This document shows, one piece after another, positions 11,366 through 23,917 of a DNA stretch of 64,000 nucleotides. Numbering within the stretch: the stretch's first letter is position 1; each line of letters opens with the position of its first letter. Under the pieces are notes generated by a model, which saw nothing but the letters and a program-made list of their open reading frames with translations, had not been told where the DNA came from and ran no database searches. The stretch lies in the NCBI GenBank assembly GCA_038502055.1, contig JAXRKN010000045.1, positions 6,594,501-6,658,500 of the forward strand. Reading direction: 5' to 3'. Source of the stretch: Tanytarsus gracilentus (Eukaryota > Arthropoda > Insecta > Diptera > Chironomidae). Made by a program: the position numbers and the translations under genes.

Positions 11366-11896
11366 ATTTGCTTTCTCTCTCCGACAAGTTTAGAGAAAGA
11401 AAAGTGAGGAAAATTAAAGTAGAGTGAACCTTTGTTGTTGTTGTTTGGTTATTCATGACAGAGAATGATAGTTCGGACAATTGTGGTAAGAGGATTGAAA
11501 ATTAGATCCAACTTTTCTGTTGACATTTTTGAGTTTAGGAAAGTGGTTAAAAATTAAAGAGAGAAAATTTTGCAGGAAAGATTCAAAATGTTTTAAATTT
11601 TTTAAATTTTTTATAAAAAATTCTCACCGTTAAAACAAAATTTGTACAGCACAAAAGAAGAACGACATCGGATTATGTTTAATCGTCAAATAATTCACAC
11701 CGCGCACCCTAACCGCATTGTGGCAGAATTTCGACATTGCAAAAGAAATACGAGAATAATCCTCTTTCGTTCTTTTAGCTGGTGTTGCTCTTTTTTTCGA
11801 TCACATTGAGTCATCGAAAAATATGTCGCTTAAATTTTTTAAGATGGCTTTGGATTTTTCATGATGCACATAAATTAATTTTAAATAAATTAAAGT

Positions 11897-12052
11897 AAAT
11901 CCCGGATTTAATTCAAGTATTAATAAATCCTAAGTTTAATTAAAGGAAAAATAAATCCTAGATTTAGTTTAAATTAAAATAAATCCTAGATTTACTTAAA
12001 TTCAAAAAATAAATCATGGATTAAATTAAAGCAAAAATAAATCCTAAATTTT
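11897..12052. repeat. 28-bp periodic array of short palindromes (six units)
   Basis: The motif AAATCC(T/C)(A/G)GATTTA, a near-perfect palindrome, starts at 11897, 11925, 11953, 11981, 12011 and 12039. Spacing is 28 bp except for one 30-bp step. Spacers are AT-rich and less conserved than the palindrome. There is no associated gene. Confidence 0.8.
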
Positions 12053-15000
12053 TTTAAAAACTTTTTACTTTAAAATCCTTTTTTCAACATTTTATATTTT
12101 ACCTTTCATCACTTCACATTTTGTTTTGACTGCTCGCAATAAATTTCAGCATTTTGAGTTTGAAGTTGAAATTCTCAGCAAAAAACAAAATATATAAAAA
12201 AGGATTATTTCTCATGCGACGTAAAAAGGAGGAGAATCACAGCTTGAATGTTATTTTATTCTTGGGTGTAATCCCATCAAAGCACCAACTGTGATCCCTT
12301 TGCCTTTTCTTTTACTCTTTTCATAGTAGTTTTGTGTGCATAATTTTCTAGCCTGACGAAATGTGGGAGCGAGGAGAATAAGGTTTCCGGTCTCGTTGAA
12401 ATTTATGCTTAAAGTTAGTCCTTTCGTATGTTTAAATGTGCAATAGTTGATGCTCATTGTAGGACGTAAACTTACTTTTATAGACTAAGGTCTGTTGGTA
12501 GTAAATCTTCAGAGGTTCCGATAGTCGTAAAATGAATGAGAAGGAAAAAAGGTGAAATTTTGTCCTCACAAGGTTGAGATTAAAGTCAATGACATTTTTA
12601 GGGTAGAATTTAAAAGCTGCAAGTTGGATGATCCATTTTATTTCAAAGGGTGAATAACTAAGGTTTAATTAAATTTTACAAAGTATAAATGACTCAGGTT
12701 AGATAAATTTCTTATGAAGGAAAAATGAATCAGACGAAACAAAACTTTTATTTAAAGGATTTTTTACTTTGAAAATTCATAAAATTCTTTTAAAGACGAA
12801 TTTTATTCAACATTCACGCATGAACTCAAACATGCTGAAAACTAGTTCTTCATACATTCTTCTCAAACTACAAGCAATGAATTGCCAAACAAAAGTTCAA
12901 CTTATTTCTTCAGCCAATCAATGTGACATTCCTTCCTTTCTCCTGATCTTTTCTTCTCCATTGCATTGCTTGCATTATGAGGATTCTTTCATTCTACATT
13001 GAATTCATTCCATCCAGTTAAACAATCTCTGTCGTTCTCGCTTGTTGTTTGAAATTAGTGAGATGGAAATGAATTTTTGCAGATGACAGCAAAAAGTTTT
13101 TTTTCTTGTGAAATTTTTTGTTGAGTTATGCAATGACGAAGTTCAATGTCTGAATTTGCATATGGAAATTGAAAGCTAAGTAATTATTAATTGATTGCCT
13201 CGTGTCTGGAAATCTAAACTTTTAATTTTGAAAATTAAATTTTAAAAAATCTTTTGTTGAATTGAAATTAAAAATTTGAAGTTTAAATTTTCTTTTATAA
13301 ATAAATTTTTCCTGTCTTATTTTCTTTATCTCTCTTCTAACCAATCATGACCACTCTAAAGTCACCATCAATTTTCTATTTTCCTTCACTCAACTCAATA
13401 ATAAAAGTAATGGCTTGAAATAAAATTTTCTTTATACTTTTCAACCAGAAAAGTCCTTTTGGGACAGTTTCACAGTTTCAATGGAAAACTTTTTTCCTTT
13501 TAAAAATGTTTTTTTACTGATATCGAAAAATAAAAGAAACGGGGAGAATGCATTCAGGTATTCCTAATTGAACTGATTTCTTCTTTATCTCCAAGTTCTT
13601 GCTTTACATTTCAATAACATTTACTTAGAAGAAGTTTTTATGCTTTGTGCTCTCTTCTTGATGATATTTCCATTGAAAATTGAAGTTTATTCACTTGGAA
13701 AAAGTTATGAAAGGATATCGAGAATGCAAGCAAAAAGCTAAAGATAAATTTTTACAGAAATTCAAAGTTTTTATGATATGAAATTTTAAAAAAACGTGCA
13801 AGTTTTGACACTTTAAACTTGTTTTAAGAATTCTTCAAAAATTGTAGAAATTAATTCAAAAAATATAATTTTTCAACTTAAAAAATTGAAAAACTAATTT
13901 TTCTTCTTTAAAAAATTTAATTCCACTTTTTTAAAAAGTCCATTCTCACATAAAAGCTCAATGAATAATTCGAATCTCAAATACCAAAAAATGACTATCA
14001 TCGATGTGCAGTTGCAAATCTAGTCCAAACTGAACTAACCATGTCCCGAATCAAACTCTCAAATATTGACACAAGTTTAAAGTTTTAAAATTTTCATTTT
14101 CAATTAATTCCCGAATAAAAAATCATTTATTCATAGCCATTGCTCGAATGTCGATTGGAAAGAGAGAAAAAAGTTTTTCTTCATCGCTATCTGCTGGCCA
14201 CTCAGATCATGTGTGAGTGGTTGAGTCCGCAACTATTTTAGTTGAAGTTCAAGAGGCAAATAAAGTTTCAATTGAGCATTTCATTTCTGGTCGGTCATGT
14301 GGATGAAAAAAGAGGGGCGAAGTAATTTTAAATTTGTAAACTTTGAAAGCTTTAAATAAAATTAAAATTGAAATGATCCAAAGTTACCATCCCCTATTGA
14401 CATGAAGAGGATATTCATCAAATTTATACGGCTTCAAGTGTGCCTTTGCTATGCCACCTCATATTGCCAATTGGAAATATTTTCAATTTCATACAATGCA
14501 TGCTGCTACATGTGCATACCCACAAAATTGATACGAGAAGAAAAGTGATGAAATGAAATTCAAGTGGATCCTCAAAATGCTCCGAGATTTTTTTCACACT
14601 CAATCGGAAAATTTAAATGGAAATTCCATGTTGAATTTCAATTACCAATTTCATTTTATTTTTGCCACTCAGTGTTATCACTATGTTGATTAATTTTTTT
14701 GAAGCATTTTCGAAATTTCTTTTTTTTGCAATTAAATTTGATAATATTGATGATTATTATGCTGCTCGTTGAAATAAAAGACCTCGCTTTTTATGGGCGG
14801 TAAATATTTTTTCGCATTTCGGTTATTGCGGGATTATAATAAAATTTAATTTTAGCGGTTGCAACATAAAAATTAAATGGATTTCTTCCAGTGGTCAAGC
14901 TGGATAATGAAATGGATTTTTTCGATGTGAAATCTCTTTTTTACTGAGCTGACTGCACTTAAAAATACAGAATTTATTTTTAATACAATTATTTTAAATT

Positions 15001-18000
15001 TAAATCCAATTGAGGTCAAAATTAGCATCCAAAAAATTAAATTAAACTTTAAATGCCAGCAGAAAAATTAAATTTGTTCTGTCTATTAGTGGAGTTTTAA
15101 ACAAAAGCCTTTCATCCAATTTACCAACATCCTTTTTATTAAAAGGCTAAAAGTCGAGCGTGTGCCCTCAAAAAAGGTTTTTTATTGTCCTTTCTCTTCA
15201 CAATTTTAATTAATTTTGATCTCAATTTTTAATAATTTTTTCATGATGCAAACATGACCCGAAATGGCTTTGAGGACATTTTGATTATGGATGAAAATTT
15301 TTCCACTAAATTAATTCAATTATGGTAAAAATTTGCTTTTCAACTTGTGCATTTATCCATTTAATGAATAGAAAAGTTGGTTACACTTAACACGTGGTTT
15401 TTCCCCCTCAATTTGTAAGTTACTATTTTTAAATCACAGTTGATCGAACAATAAACATTTGTGTTAAACTTAATGGCATAAAATTGAATGTTTCGTCAAA
15501 TTAGGGATTTTTGTCGTTCTATTTTTATTTTTTCACGTCTAGAAAAAATTTTTTCTTCCATCGATACAACTTTCGAGTCACAACAATATTGCAAGGAATA
15601 TGAACACGCAAAGGCATGAATGTGACATGACGCTTAATTAATAGCGAGAAAAAATAGAGAGGGAGAGTGTCCCGTAACACCACACACAGGTTACATAATA
15701 ATAATGATAGCTTGCATGAGCACTTTAACATGCCACTCAGAAATTATTCAACGTGAAAATGTAAAGACATTCATTTGGTGTCACCTAAACTCAAGTAGGT
15801 GAGTTTTAGCAAGGGGGAGAAAACTCAGGTTTTTGACGTTTTAAAATAAATTAATAAAATAATTTAAAAAACTAAATAAATTAATTTTAATATTATGAAA
15901 AATTCCAGAGTTCATTCTCAACTCCACCAGTCTGATAGTTTCACTTCTCACGTCATATAAAAGTGCGAGTTGAAGCAATAAATATCAACTGAAAAAAGCT
16001 CGAAAAATAATGATCCTGTGTGTGTGTGTGTGCGAGACTGTTAAAAGAGAGAATCCTAAATAATTTATGAACGACAGCTCAACTACTGCGAGACTGTTAA
16101 TTAAAGGAAGTAGGAAGAAGAAAAAGTTTTATAATTTCTTCACAACCAAAAATTATTTAACACGACAGGTTTGGGAAATTTATCACGAAAGCGACATTTT
16201 TCCTTCAAGTAGGATGCCTACAAGTACTCAATGCTTAATGTAGTATTAGCCAACGGCATAGAATAATAATTAATTGCTTTCCGATACTGAATCGATATAT
16301 TTAATTTTGTAAATTGGATGTTCGTGGTTGTAGTGACGATAAAGGAAGTAAAGAGCTTCAAGGTCGAGTGTTTAATGAACAAATATAGAATAAAAATTTG
16401 TGGAGAAAAATTTGAATCAATAAAATTTAAAGATATTTTTTAAATTAATTTTTTCCACTTAAAATTTAATGCATGATTTTTTATTCAACTCAAAAACTTT
16501 AAAAATATTCTCAAATCTTCCACACAAATTCATCTCTTTAAAAATCCTTTCAACAACGCTTTCAAAAACTACATCAGTATCGAAAATAAATCGAAAGAAG
16601 CATCAAACATATCAATACTCAACATCCACATAAAAAACTCCCTCATCACATTCGAGTGATCGGAAAAGATTTGCAACAAATTCTTTCTCTCTCTCTTTTC
16701 ATGTCGTGCTGTCAATACACAATGTTGTGCTGATGATGATGATAAAAGTGTATTTTTTTTCCTTACAGCGATAAAAAAATAAAAAATAAATTTAATGCAC
16801 GAAAATAGATTGAGAGAATTTGATGGAAAATTTTCCAAAATGCATCATGGAAAAGAGAGCGAATTTTCCAGTTTTCATGGAAATTTCCAGTTTTCTCTCT
16901 CTTAAATCTATCACTCTTTTAAATTCACTGCATCAATTCAACTTGATGAAGATATCATTAAAAGAAGAGAAATTTATTCGAATCGAGGGCTTAAGATTGA
17001 AAGATGAATGTGCGATGATAATGGAAAAATCCTAAAATAATCATCATGATATTTGATTTTTTGGTGAACCATGTGAGTGGAAGGTTTTTATAGTCAGGAT
17101 ATTAAAGTCGTCAAATAAATCGTTTAATTTTGAAAAATGTCAATTTTAAATCTGACGTGATAAATTAAATTAATTTGATGAATTTGAAATTTTAAAATTA
17201 AATTAAATTTAGAAACTTTATGAAATTTTTAAAAATCCAGGAAATCAAAGTTAAAATTAAATTTTAAAAATCCAAAAAATCTAGTTTAAAATTAAATTTT
17301 AAAATGTATTGAATTGTATTTAAAATTTACCAGAACAAAAAAGATCAACTCGAAAAAAACTTTCCTAGTAAGTTAATTAAAAACAAACTCAATTGTTCAT
17401 TTTTCTGATGGCTCGTGTTTGCATTTTATTAAAACTTTTTTACCAATATAAAATTTACGGATCTTATCGATCAAAATAATTTTTCTCTCTTTTGTTGCTA
17501 ATTTGAGAAAGTTGTTGATGCGAGCTGTATTATTTACCTTACAATATAAATGGGTTTTACGAAGTTGTTGCTTGCTTGTAATTGAAACTTTTTCCTAACC
17601 GCCTTTGAGCAAAAAGTTTTCATTATTTAATTTCGATCAAAAAATTTGTGCTGACGTTTAATTGAGAGGATATAGACATTGTTTGAAACTTTGTTTAGCT
17701 TAATGATGCTTGAGTCGGAGGAAAAATTGTTGAAAATCACATGTCAAACTTTATCCAAGCTTAGCAAAAATTTTTCACACTCTTCTCGCAATTATGAAAA
17801 ATTTCATTCTACCACATCGAGCTAAAAATTAAATTTTTTAATTACGCTCCGCTTCGAGCTCGCTCATTTGAAAATAGTTTTGCAGAAATGTTAATTTCAA
17901 GCAAATTAAATTTTATTAAAAATTTTCACCACGATGTGTGTGTGTGTGCAACAGTGAAGCAGCGTCTGATGATAGCTTGTGAAACTTTTCGATGCAGTCG

Positions 18001-18308
18001 TTGAAAAATCAGGGGATGAAAATTTTTTAAAATTACAATAATTTTTAAATTAAATTTTCTAATTGAAATTAATAAAAATATGTAAATTGTCAACCCCTTG
18101 ATTGAAAGCTCAAAGCTCTCACGAAAAAAGTTGCAAATATGAAATAATTTTTCCCATCGCGACAAAAGTGAGATGCTGTTGGATTAAAATAGTTAGTGTG
18201 TCGACGTTTTCCGCATTTTTAACGCGCGCTGCCGCTCTCTAACTGTTCTGATTATTCGCAAGCGCAAAAAACTTTTTTACACCGCAACATCACCATCGGG
18301 TTTAGAAC
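12053..18308. other. Intergenic, no supportable gene
   Basis: AT-rich sequence without domain-bearing frames. Simple repeats include a short TG run at 16018-16032 and another at about 17936-17948. A loosely repeated AAATTAAATTTTAAAAATCC segment occurs at 17190-17310. Confidence 0.5.
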
Positions 18309-18374
18309 AAAAAATGTTTCAAAACCCACTCGTGGGTGTTGCCGCGTAACCCACTGTAACAGATCGGTATTGAA

Positions 18375-18507
18375 AGCCTTTTAGGTGAAGCCTTGGGGAA
18401 GCCTCTGGGGAAGCCTTTTAGGGGAAGCCTTTTAGGTGAAGCCTTGAGGAAGCCTTTTAGGTGAAGCCTTGGGGAAGCCTTATAGGTGAAGCATTGGGGA
18501 AGCTTTA
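18375..18507 (+). repeat. GGAAGCC minisatellite
   Basis: Imperfect tandem units built on GAAGCCTTTTAGGTGAAGCC and TTGGGGAAGCC, about 24-26 bp per full unit, lie inside family II copy A. Comparable arrays sit at the same place in the other copies, but with different units. Confidence 0.75.
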
Positions 18508-18624
18508 CCTTACGATGTTGACTCTTCCGTGGTTGAAATATAAATGAGCTTGGGAGAGAAAATTTTTGCCTTATATATGAAAAATTGGGGAAGGCTTAGA
18601 GAAATCATTTTAGAGAAGTTATTT

Positions 18625-19040
18625 TCCATTATGTTCCATTTTCCATCATGTTCCATTTTCCATTATGTTCCATTTTCCATCATGTTCCATTTTCCATCAT
18701 GTTCCATTTTCCATCATGTTCCATTTTCCATCATGTTCCATTTTCCATTATGTTCCATCATTTTCCATCATGTTTCATTTTCCATCATGTTCCATTTTCC
18801 ATTATGTTCCATCATTTTCCATCATGTTTCATTTTCCATCATGTTCCATTTTCCACTATGTTTCATTTTCCTCTGTGTTCCATTTTCCACCATGTTTCAT
18901 TTTCCACTGTGTTCCATTTTCCAATGTGCTCTATTTTATACTGTGTTCCATTTTCCACTGTGTTCCATTTTCCACTGTGTTCCATTTTCCACTGTGTTCC
19001 ATTTTCCACTATGTTCCACTTTCCACAGTATTCCATTTTC
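18625..19040 (+). repeat. 17-bp minisatellite, about 24 units
   Basis: The unit is TTCCATTTTCCATCATG with variants. Because the unit has no stop in any forward frame and 17 is not divisible by 3, all three forward frames stay open and encode the same 17-residue super-repeat. These frames are not genes. The same minisatellite occurs at 30003-30252 and 30625-30890. Confidence 0.92.
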
Positions 19041-19565
19041 AGATCCATGCCAATCGATTCCTGATCAAATTCCGAGTTCAACGATACCCATGAAGCCATA
19101 TAAGAGAAAATTTGTATGAAAAATGAACATTAGGGCCGTCCATGGCACGACCTGTGGTCATGACTCGAAAAATTCCTAAAATGGGCTAATAAAGACCCTT
19201 AGAGCTACCATCTGGCGAAAACCCGAAGTCTTTAGCTGGTCCAGGGGCCGAGATCTCGAAGGAACGGACGGACGGACGGACGGAATCACGAGCATATAAG
19301 CGTTACCACACTTTGTGTGGGTTACGCTAAAAAAGGCAACAGACGGTGTTCCATAATTACTATTTTCTCTCCCACGCTTTATATTTAAATTAGTGAAAAC
19401 TCCCCTTTTTACCTCTCACTTGTTTATTGCTGTTTTGTGTTATAAATTAATGGTTAAGTTTTATCACAATGTAAAAATTTCCGCAATCGCAGGAACAAAA
19501 AGTTTGTAAATTATTTTCGGTTAATTTGTGCAAAATTATTTTGTTTAAAATTAAATTATTTCGTG

Positions 19566-19884
19566 ATGTTTCCGGCCAATCCAAATCTTCATAAATCTAA
19601 GATATTTAGAAAAAAGAATCCAACAGTCATTAACTTGGTCGATGGATTGAGTTTTCAAAAAGAGAGTGAGTATTAAAATTTTAATCTTTAACTTTGACTT
19701 AATTATTTTTTCAAAAGTGACAGCGGCTGATGACCAAAAACTGAAAGCTGATTTTGATGAAAATGGTATTTTTAAAAAATTTGCAGAACCAGCAGAAGAA
19801 AATTTCCATACTTACGTTCAAAAAGGCTTTAAAGACATTTCACATCGAGGACTGATGGGAAACAATAAAAAAATCTTTGACTAA
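19566..19884 (+). CDS. Small two-exon gene, unknown 88-aa protein
   Basis: Exon 1 is 19566-19665 and exon 2 is 19718-19884, joined across a 52-bp GT-AG intron (GTGAGT...AAAAG). The product begins MFPANPNLHKSKIF and ends SHRGLMGNNKKIFD. It is basic at the N-terminus, has an acidic stretch in the middle (DDQKLKADFDENG), no signal peptide and no membrane segment, so a soluble intracellular protein is likely. I do not recognise a family. Support for a real gene comes from the joined frame, the canonical splice sites, non-repetitive amino-acid composition and a poly(A) signal 7 bp after the stop. Confidence 0.65.
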
Positions 19885-19890
19885 ATTTTG

Positions 19891-19896
19891 AATAAA
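19891..19896 (+). promoter_or_regulatory. poly(A) signal of the 88-aa gene
   Basis: AATAAA starts 7 bp after the stop codon; such close spacing is common in compact insect genes. Confidence 0.55.
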
Positions 19897-20498
19897 AATT
19901 TATAATTTTTTAAAGTCTTGATTTTAAATTTAATAAAAACTTTAAAAATCTTTATATTTGTTTATTTGAACTTTAGTGCATCAAAAAAGTTAAAATCACT
20001 TCTAACTAAATTCGATTCATTTTGTCTCCTCACAAAATTCATCGATTCGAATGTCAATTTGATATTGAAACTATTTGCATAAATTTCCATCAAATGTCAA
20101 ATTACATAAATATCGCATTTTGTGCCGTGATAAATACAAAATGACCACACATCATGCGAATAATTTATGTGCTAATGATAAATGAATGTGATGGCTGTTG
20201 ATTAGGTATTTGGAAGCAAGACATATTTGTGTGTCTTCGACTGTCAATAACCATCCATTCGTAATCAATCCTCTCGCTAATGACTAATGAAGAATTTGTC
20301 TATTTCCAGCTCATTTCATCCATTAATTTTGCGGATCTTTCGATGTCCAAATAACATTTCCATTACGCACAAACTCACACACACATTTTCGGCTCTCATC
20401 TAAATTGAAATTTAATTATTTATCGCTATTTACATTTGTTGTATCGAAAGCGTACTCAACCGTTAAGTGTCCGTTGGTTAAAATTGTTTTAAAATTTT

Positions 20499-20636
20499 AA
20501 AAAAAAAAAAAAAAAAAAAAAAATCAAAAACAATACCTTTTAAACAAAACTTAATTTATAATATAAATAATAATTATTTATAAATTATTCTTTTTTTTTT
20601 TTAAATTAAAACCATAAAAAAATTAAAAACCAACAA

Positions 20637-20680
<44 letters not shown>
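20499..20680. repeat. Two long A-tracts with an AT-rich spacer
   Basis: A25 at 20499-20523 and A39 at 20642-20680 enclose a 118-bp AT-only-like spacer containing TTTATAA...TTATAAA inverted segments. The tracts could be tails of old retrotransposed sequences or plain homopolymer expansions. Length is likely to be unstable in assemblies. Confidence 0.8.
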
Positions 20681-20684
<4 letters not shown>

Positions 20685-22726
20685 TTCTGTTGTATCGAGT
20701 GAACTCAAAAAGGTCTCGAAAGTCCATTTTAATCCATTTTCTCACTCACATCGACATCATTCATGCTGAATTGTGGTTAACCCTTGAGCTTTCATGAAGT
20801 GAGTTAGTATGTGTGTGTGTAAATAAGTGCGAATCATGGCTATCTATTTTAATTAACATTCTCATCTCTTTTCTCCATTGTCCTTCAACAAAATGCTTTG
20901 TTCTAAATGCGAACCCTAAATTATCGAGGGGTGCAAAACTTTGGTTGATTTGAGGGAAAATTAGTTTATTACAATAATTCTAAATCACAAAATAATCAAA
21001 GAAATTATTTTAAAATATTTGATTCAACTTCCCTTTTGCTAATTTCGTTATGAGGTCTCTATTCATTTCCATCTCCATATGTTACACAAAAACTTTCGTA
21101 CCCTTTCAACGTGAAACAAATAATGAGCACTCGAAAGAAAAAAAGTTAATGAGTTTTCACATCCGAGAAAAAAAGGAAAAGGTCCAAAAATGAGAGAGTG
21201 GGTAAACATCGAAAATTATTACTTCCATAGATGGTGGTTCATTAATATCCTTAATTTATGTGAAAAGGTAATTTAACAAAAATTGACTCTCTATTTTAAT
21301 CGCCTCACCTCGTCATGAAAATAACATTAAAGATTAACATAATTGGAAAATGTGATCATGATTATGTTGATGGAGGCACGTCAAAGGGTGTGAGACTGAG
21401 GTAAAAATTATTATTATTTGAGTAAATAAAAAATATTAAATTGAAACATATAAATTTCAAAATTTATTCAATGACCACCATTATTACACTCCGTTAATTT
21501 TGTGCGCAGCAGTTTGCAAATTTTTTATCTCTAACGATAAACAATGTCGACAATTACGGGGTTTAATGTCAAAGAGTGCAGAAATTATTATAATCGCCAG
21601 CATACCAGCACCACAGGCGCATATGGAGGGCACATAGCCATTAGAACGAGAGATATATTTCAACCTTAATGGCTAACATCACCAATTCGCACACAAACGA
21701 AGCTGTCCGGTTGACTAAATTAGCAGATGACTATAACGAAAATTGCTACAGATTTATTCAATTGTCGGGAGGACATTATTGTGCGTGTGTGTGTGTCAGT
21801 ATGTGGAAAAAATAGAAAATTCATCTCACGTCTGTTCGTACATCGACATGATTTTCCTCCCTCTGCAATTTAACTCACAAAATGATGAGAAAATTGGTGA
21901 GGCATTTACATTTTGCACACACTAACTGGCTCCGAATGTCCCAAGGAATAAAAATGTAATTTTTGTACTTGTCAATCAAGAAATTGATTTTTAGCCCTGC
22001 AACAACATTTTTTTGTGACAACCTAAATCATACTTTTCCGTTTTCCGGTTCGCATTTTAAGCTCAGCATTTTTATGTTTCACCGTTCACTGGAGAATTTG
22101 ATTCATTTCTACAACCTCTGGCATTGAGTATGAAATGATCGGAGAAATTCTTCAGCATTGGGCCATCAAATGTCGCTTTGTGCACGTAAAGTCAGAAGGG
22201 AAATAATTCAATTATGAACTAGGCAGTCATTTATTGAACGTTCATTTGGGTTTTAAATTTTCAAATTTTAAATCTGAAAAATCTAATTAAAATCTTCTCT
22301 AATCAATCTCAAAGTTAAAAATTGCTTCCACAAAATTCTCATTTTCTTCCTTAAGCTCGTAATTAATTTTAAAATTGCTTTCTCATTTCGTCTCTCATAG
22401 AAAATTTTCTCGACAACTAAAGTCAACAAAGCTTTAAAAGGCACGCTATTGATTTCTCGCTATGTTCACATAACATTTACCCATCTGAGTTTAACGGTAA
22501 GCCGATAAGGAGATTATAAAGTTCCATCAGCAAACAGCAACATATAAGCATGGCACCCATTAATACTATGCGATGATGATATTCCGATACAGAAGTGATT
22601 TTTACGCTTGATATATTTAACGTGTGCGAATCATCGCATAATGCGATGTGTTTACTTATACCGAGACTATCAAGCACAACAACAAACATTTCGTGTTTAG
22701 ATCTTGACTCTCAACAATCTATAAAC
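20681..22726. other. Intergenic, nothing supportable
   Basis: AT-rich DNA with short TG runs (about 20809-20820 and 21781-21797). No domain-bearing frame. Confidence 0.5.
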
Positions 22727-22814
22727 ATGGCGGAAGTAAAACCTCAAGAAGGATTTAAGAGGAAAAATTTTGCCGATTTTCTATTTCGATGCAAGGGTTG
22801 GAAGTTTTATTTCG
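22727..22814 (+). CDS. Possible orphan first coding exon
   Basis: ATG in a good context (AAACATGG) opens 29 codons, MAEVKPQEGFKRKNFADFLF and then RCKGWKFYF, ending at a donor GTAAAA at 22815. The composition is protein-like and the start context is strong, but no matching downstream exon in the right phase was found nearby. It may be the first exon of a gene whose other exons I cannot place, or chance. Confidence 0.25.
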
Positions 22815-23605
22815 GTAAAAATTTAATTAAATATTTATTAAATTTCTTTTTTTTTACATAAAATATTTTAAAGTTTTTTAATGAAAGTCCTTTCATTTGA
22901 AATGTGAATTTCGAGTGAAACACGTGTGGGTTCATAGCGATGTTGTGTAATAGAATGTGCGTTGTATTCAATGTAAATATATAAATAAAATATATCATGG
23001 ATAAAATTCTCTCGCTCGCTGAAGCACTTCCGAAAAAGGTTCATTTTTATGTTGGAAACATATTGAAGCTCTGAAAGTCAATACAACATATCATGTTTAG
23101 TGAGTGAGTGAGAGTGGAAGAAGAAATTATGATTTCATGGTTTCATAAATATCTCATGAGGTTGCAGAAAGTGTTTAGAGAGAGAAAGTTGTAAGGGGAA
23201 GGAAATGGAAATTTGCTAAACGTTTTATAGAACTTTTAAATTCAAAATGCAAAATTAATTTAATTTCCTATCAATTTTCTCATCTAAATTTTTTAAAGTT
23301 TTGTTTCCTTGATATCAAAATTGTAACCTACACCCACACTTAAATCATCTCCACATTAAACTTTATCAAAACTTTTCTTGAAACAAACTTCAAATTTTTT
23401 TTATAAAAACGCCTTTTTTCTTCTTGTTTATTTCTCTAACCCCAAAAGTCATTAAAACTTCATCCTAACGTACACACATTATTATCCTCATACGTACATC
23501 AAAGCATGACTTAACAACTTTTCTTCATTCTTCTTCACTTTACTCGATACATGAGCGGAAATCCAATATTTGCAGAAGCATAATCAATTTGTTTTGCTTC
23601 AAACG

Positions 23606-23752
23606 ATGATAACAATATTTGTCATGATTTTCATTTCCTTTCTCTCCTTCATTTTACTTGCTCTTCGTGTCGAAAGTTTCCAAATAAATTTGAATCAAAA
23701 ATCGAACAAGAAGAGAAAAAGTGAAAAAATTAGATTAAAATCTAAATTCTAA
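23606..23752 (+). CDS. Possible 48-aa single-span membrane peptide
   Basis: ATG at 23606 gives one hydrophobic segment (residues 2-20) followed by a lysine-rich tail (KSNKKRKSEKIRLKSKF). It ends 165 bp before the coiled-coil gene start. It could be a small upstream gene, a leader exon, or chance in AT-rich DNA. Confidence 0.25.
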   Translation: MITIFVMIFISFLSFILLALRVESFQINLNQKSNKKRKSEKIRLKSKF

Positions 23753-23917
23753 ATCCTCTCTAAATTTTGTAATCAAAAACTGAAATTTAGTAAAGGAGAA
23801 TATTTTAACATTTTTATTTAAATTTTGCATCAAATTTTTTTATTTAAGTAATCATTGCAAAAATTTTCCAAGAAGTTTTCATTCGGTCTAAAATTTCTGG
23901 CAAGAAAAGTCGCAAAA

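Larger units (their letters stand above)
18309..19334 (+). mobile_element. Non-autonomous repeat element, family II copy A
   Basis: The left end, AAAAATGTTTCAAAACCCAC followed by CGTGGGTGTTGCCGCGTAAC, recurs at 29859 and 30450. The right end, (A/T)GTGGGTTACGCTAAAAA-type, recurs with small changes at about 31470 and 31850. GCGTAACCCAC near the left (18344-18354) is inverted to GTGGGTTACGC at the right, giving an 11-bp terminal-type repeat. Inside are two different minisatellites (18375-18507 and 18625-19040), then a conserved segment ending in a (GACG)n-like run at 19265-19283. No transposase frame is present. Confidence 0.75.

Noticed and set aside
11897..12052. Regularly spaced repeats considered as a CRISPR array
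   Set aside because: Eukaryotic context, related AT-rich spacers shorter than typical, and no cas genes.
12251..12457. Antisense 68-codon frame with protein-like composition
   Set aside because: No ATG context, domain, or neighbouring exon supports it.
18544..19119. Three overlapping forward frames and one reverse frame with MFHFPSCSIF-like repeats; same at 29886-30333 and 30476-30971
   Set aside because: They are produced by a 17-bp minisatellite lacking stops; every frame gives the same repeat, so no coding constraint is shown.
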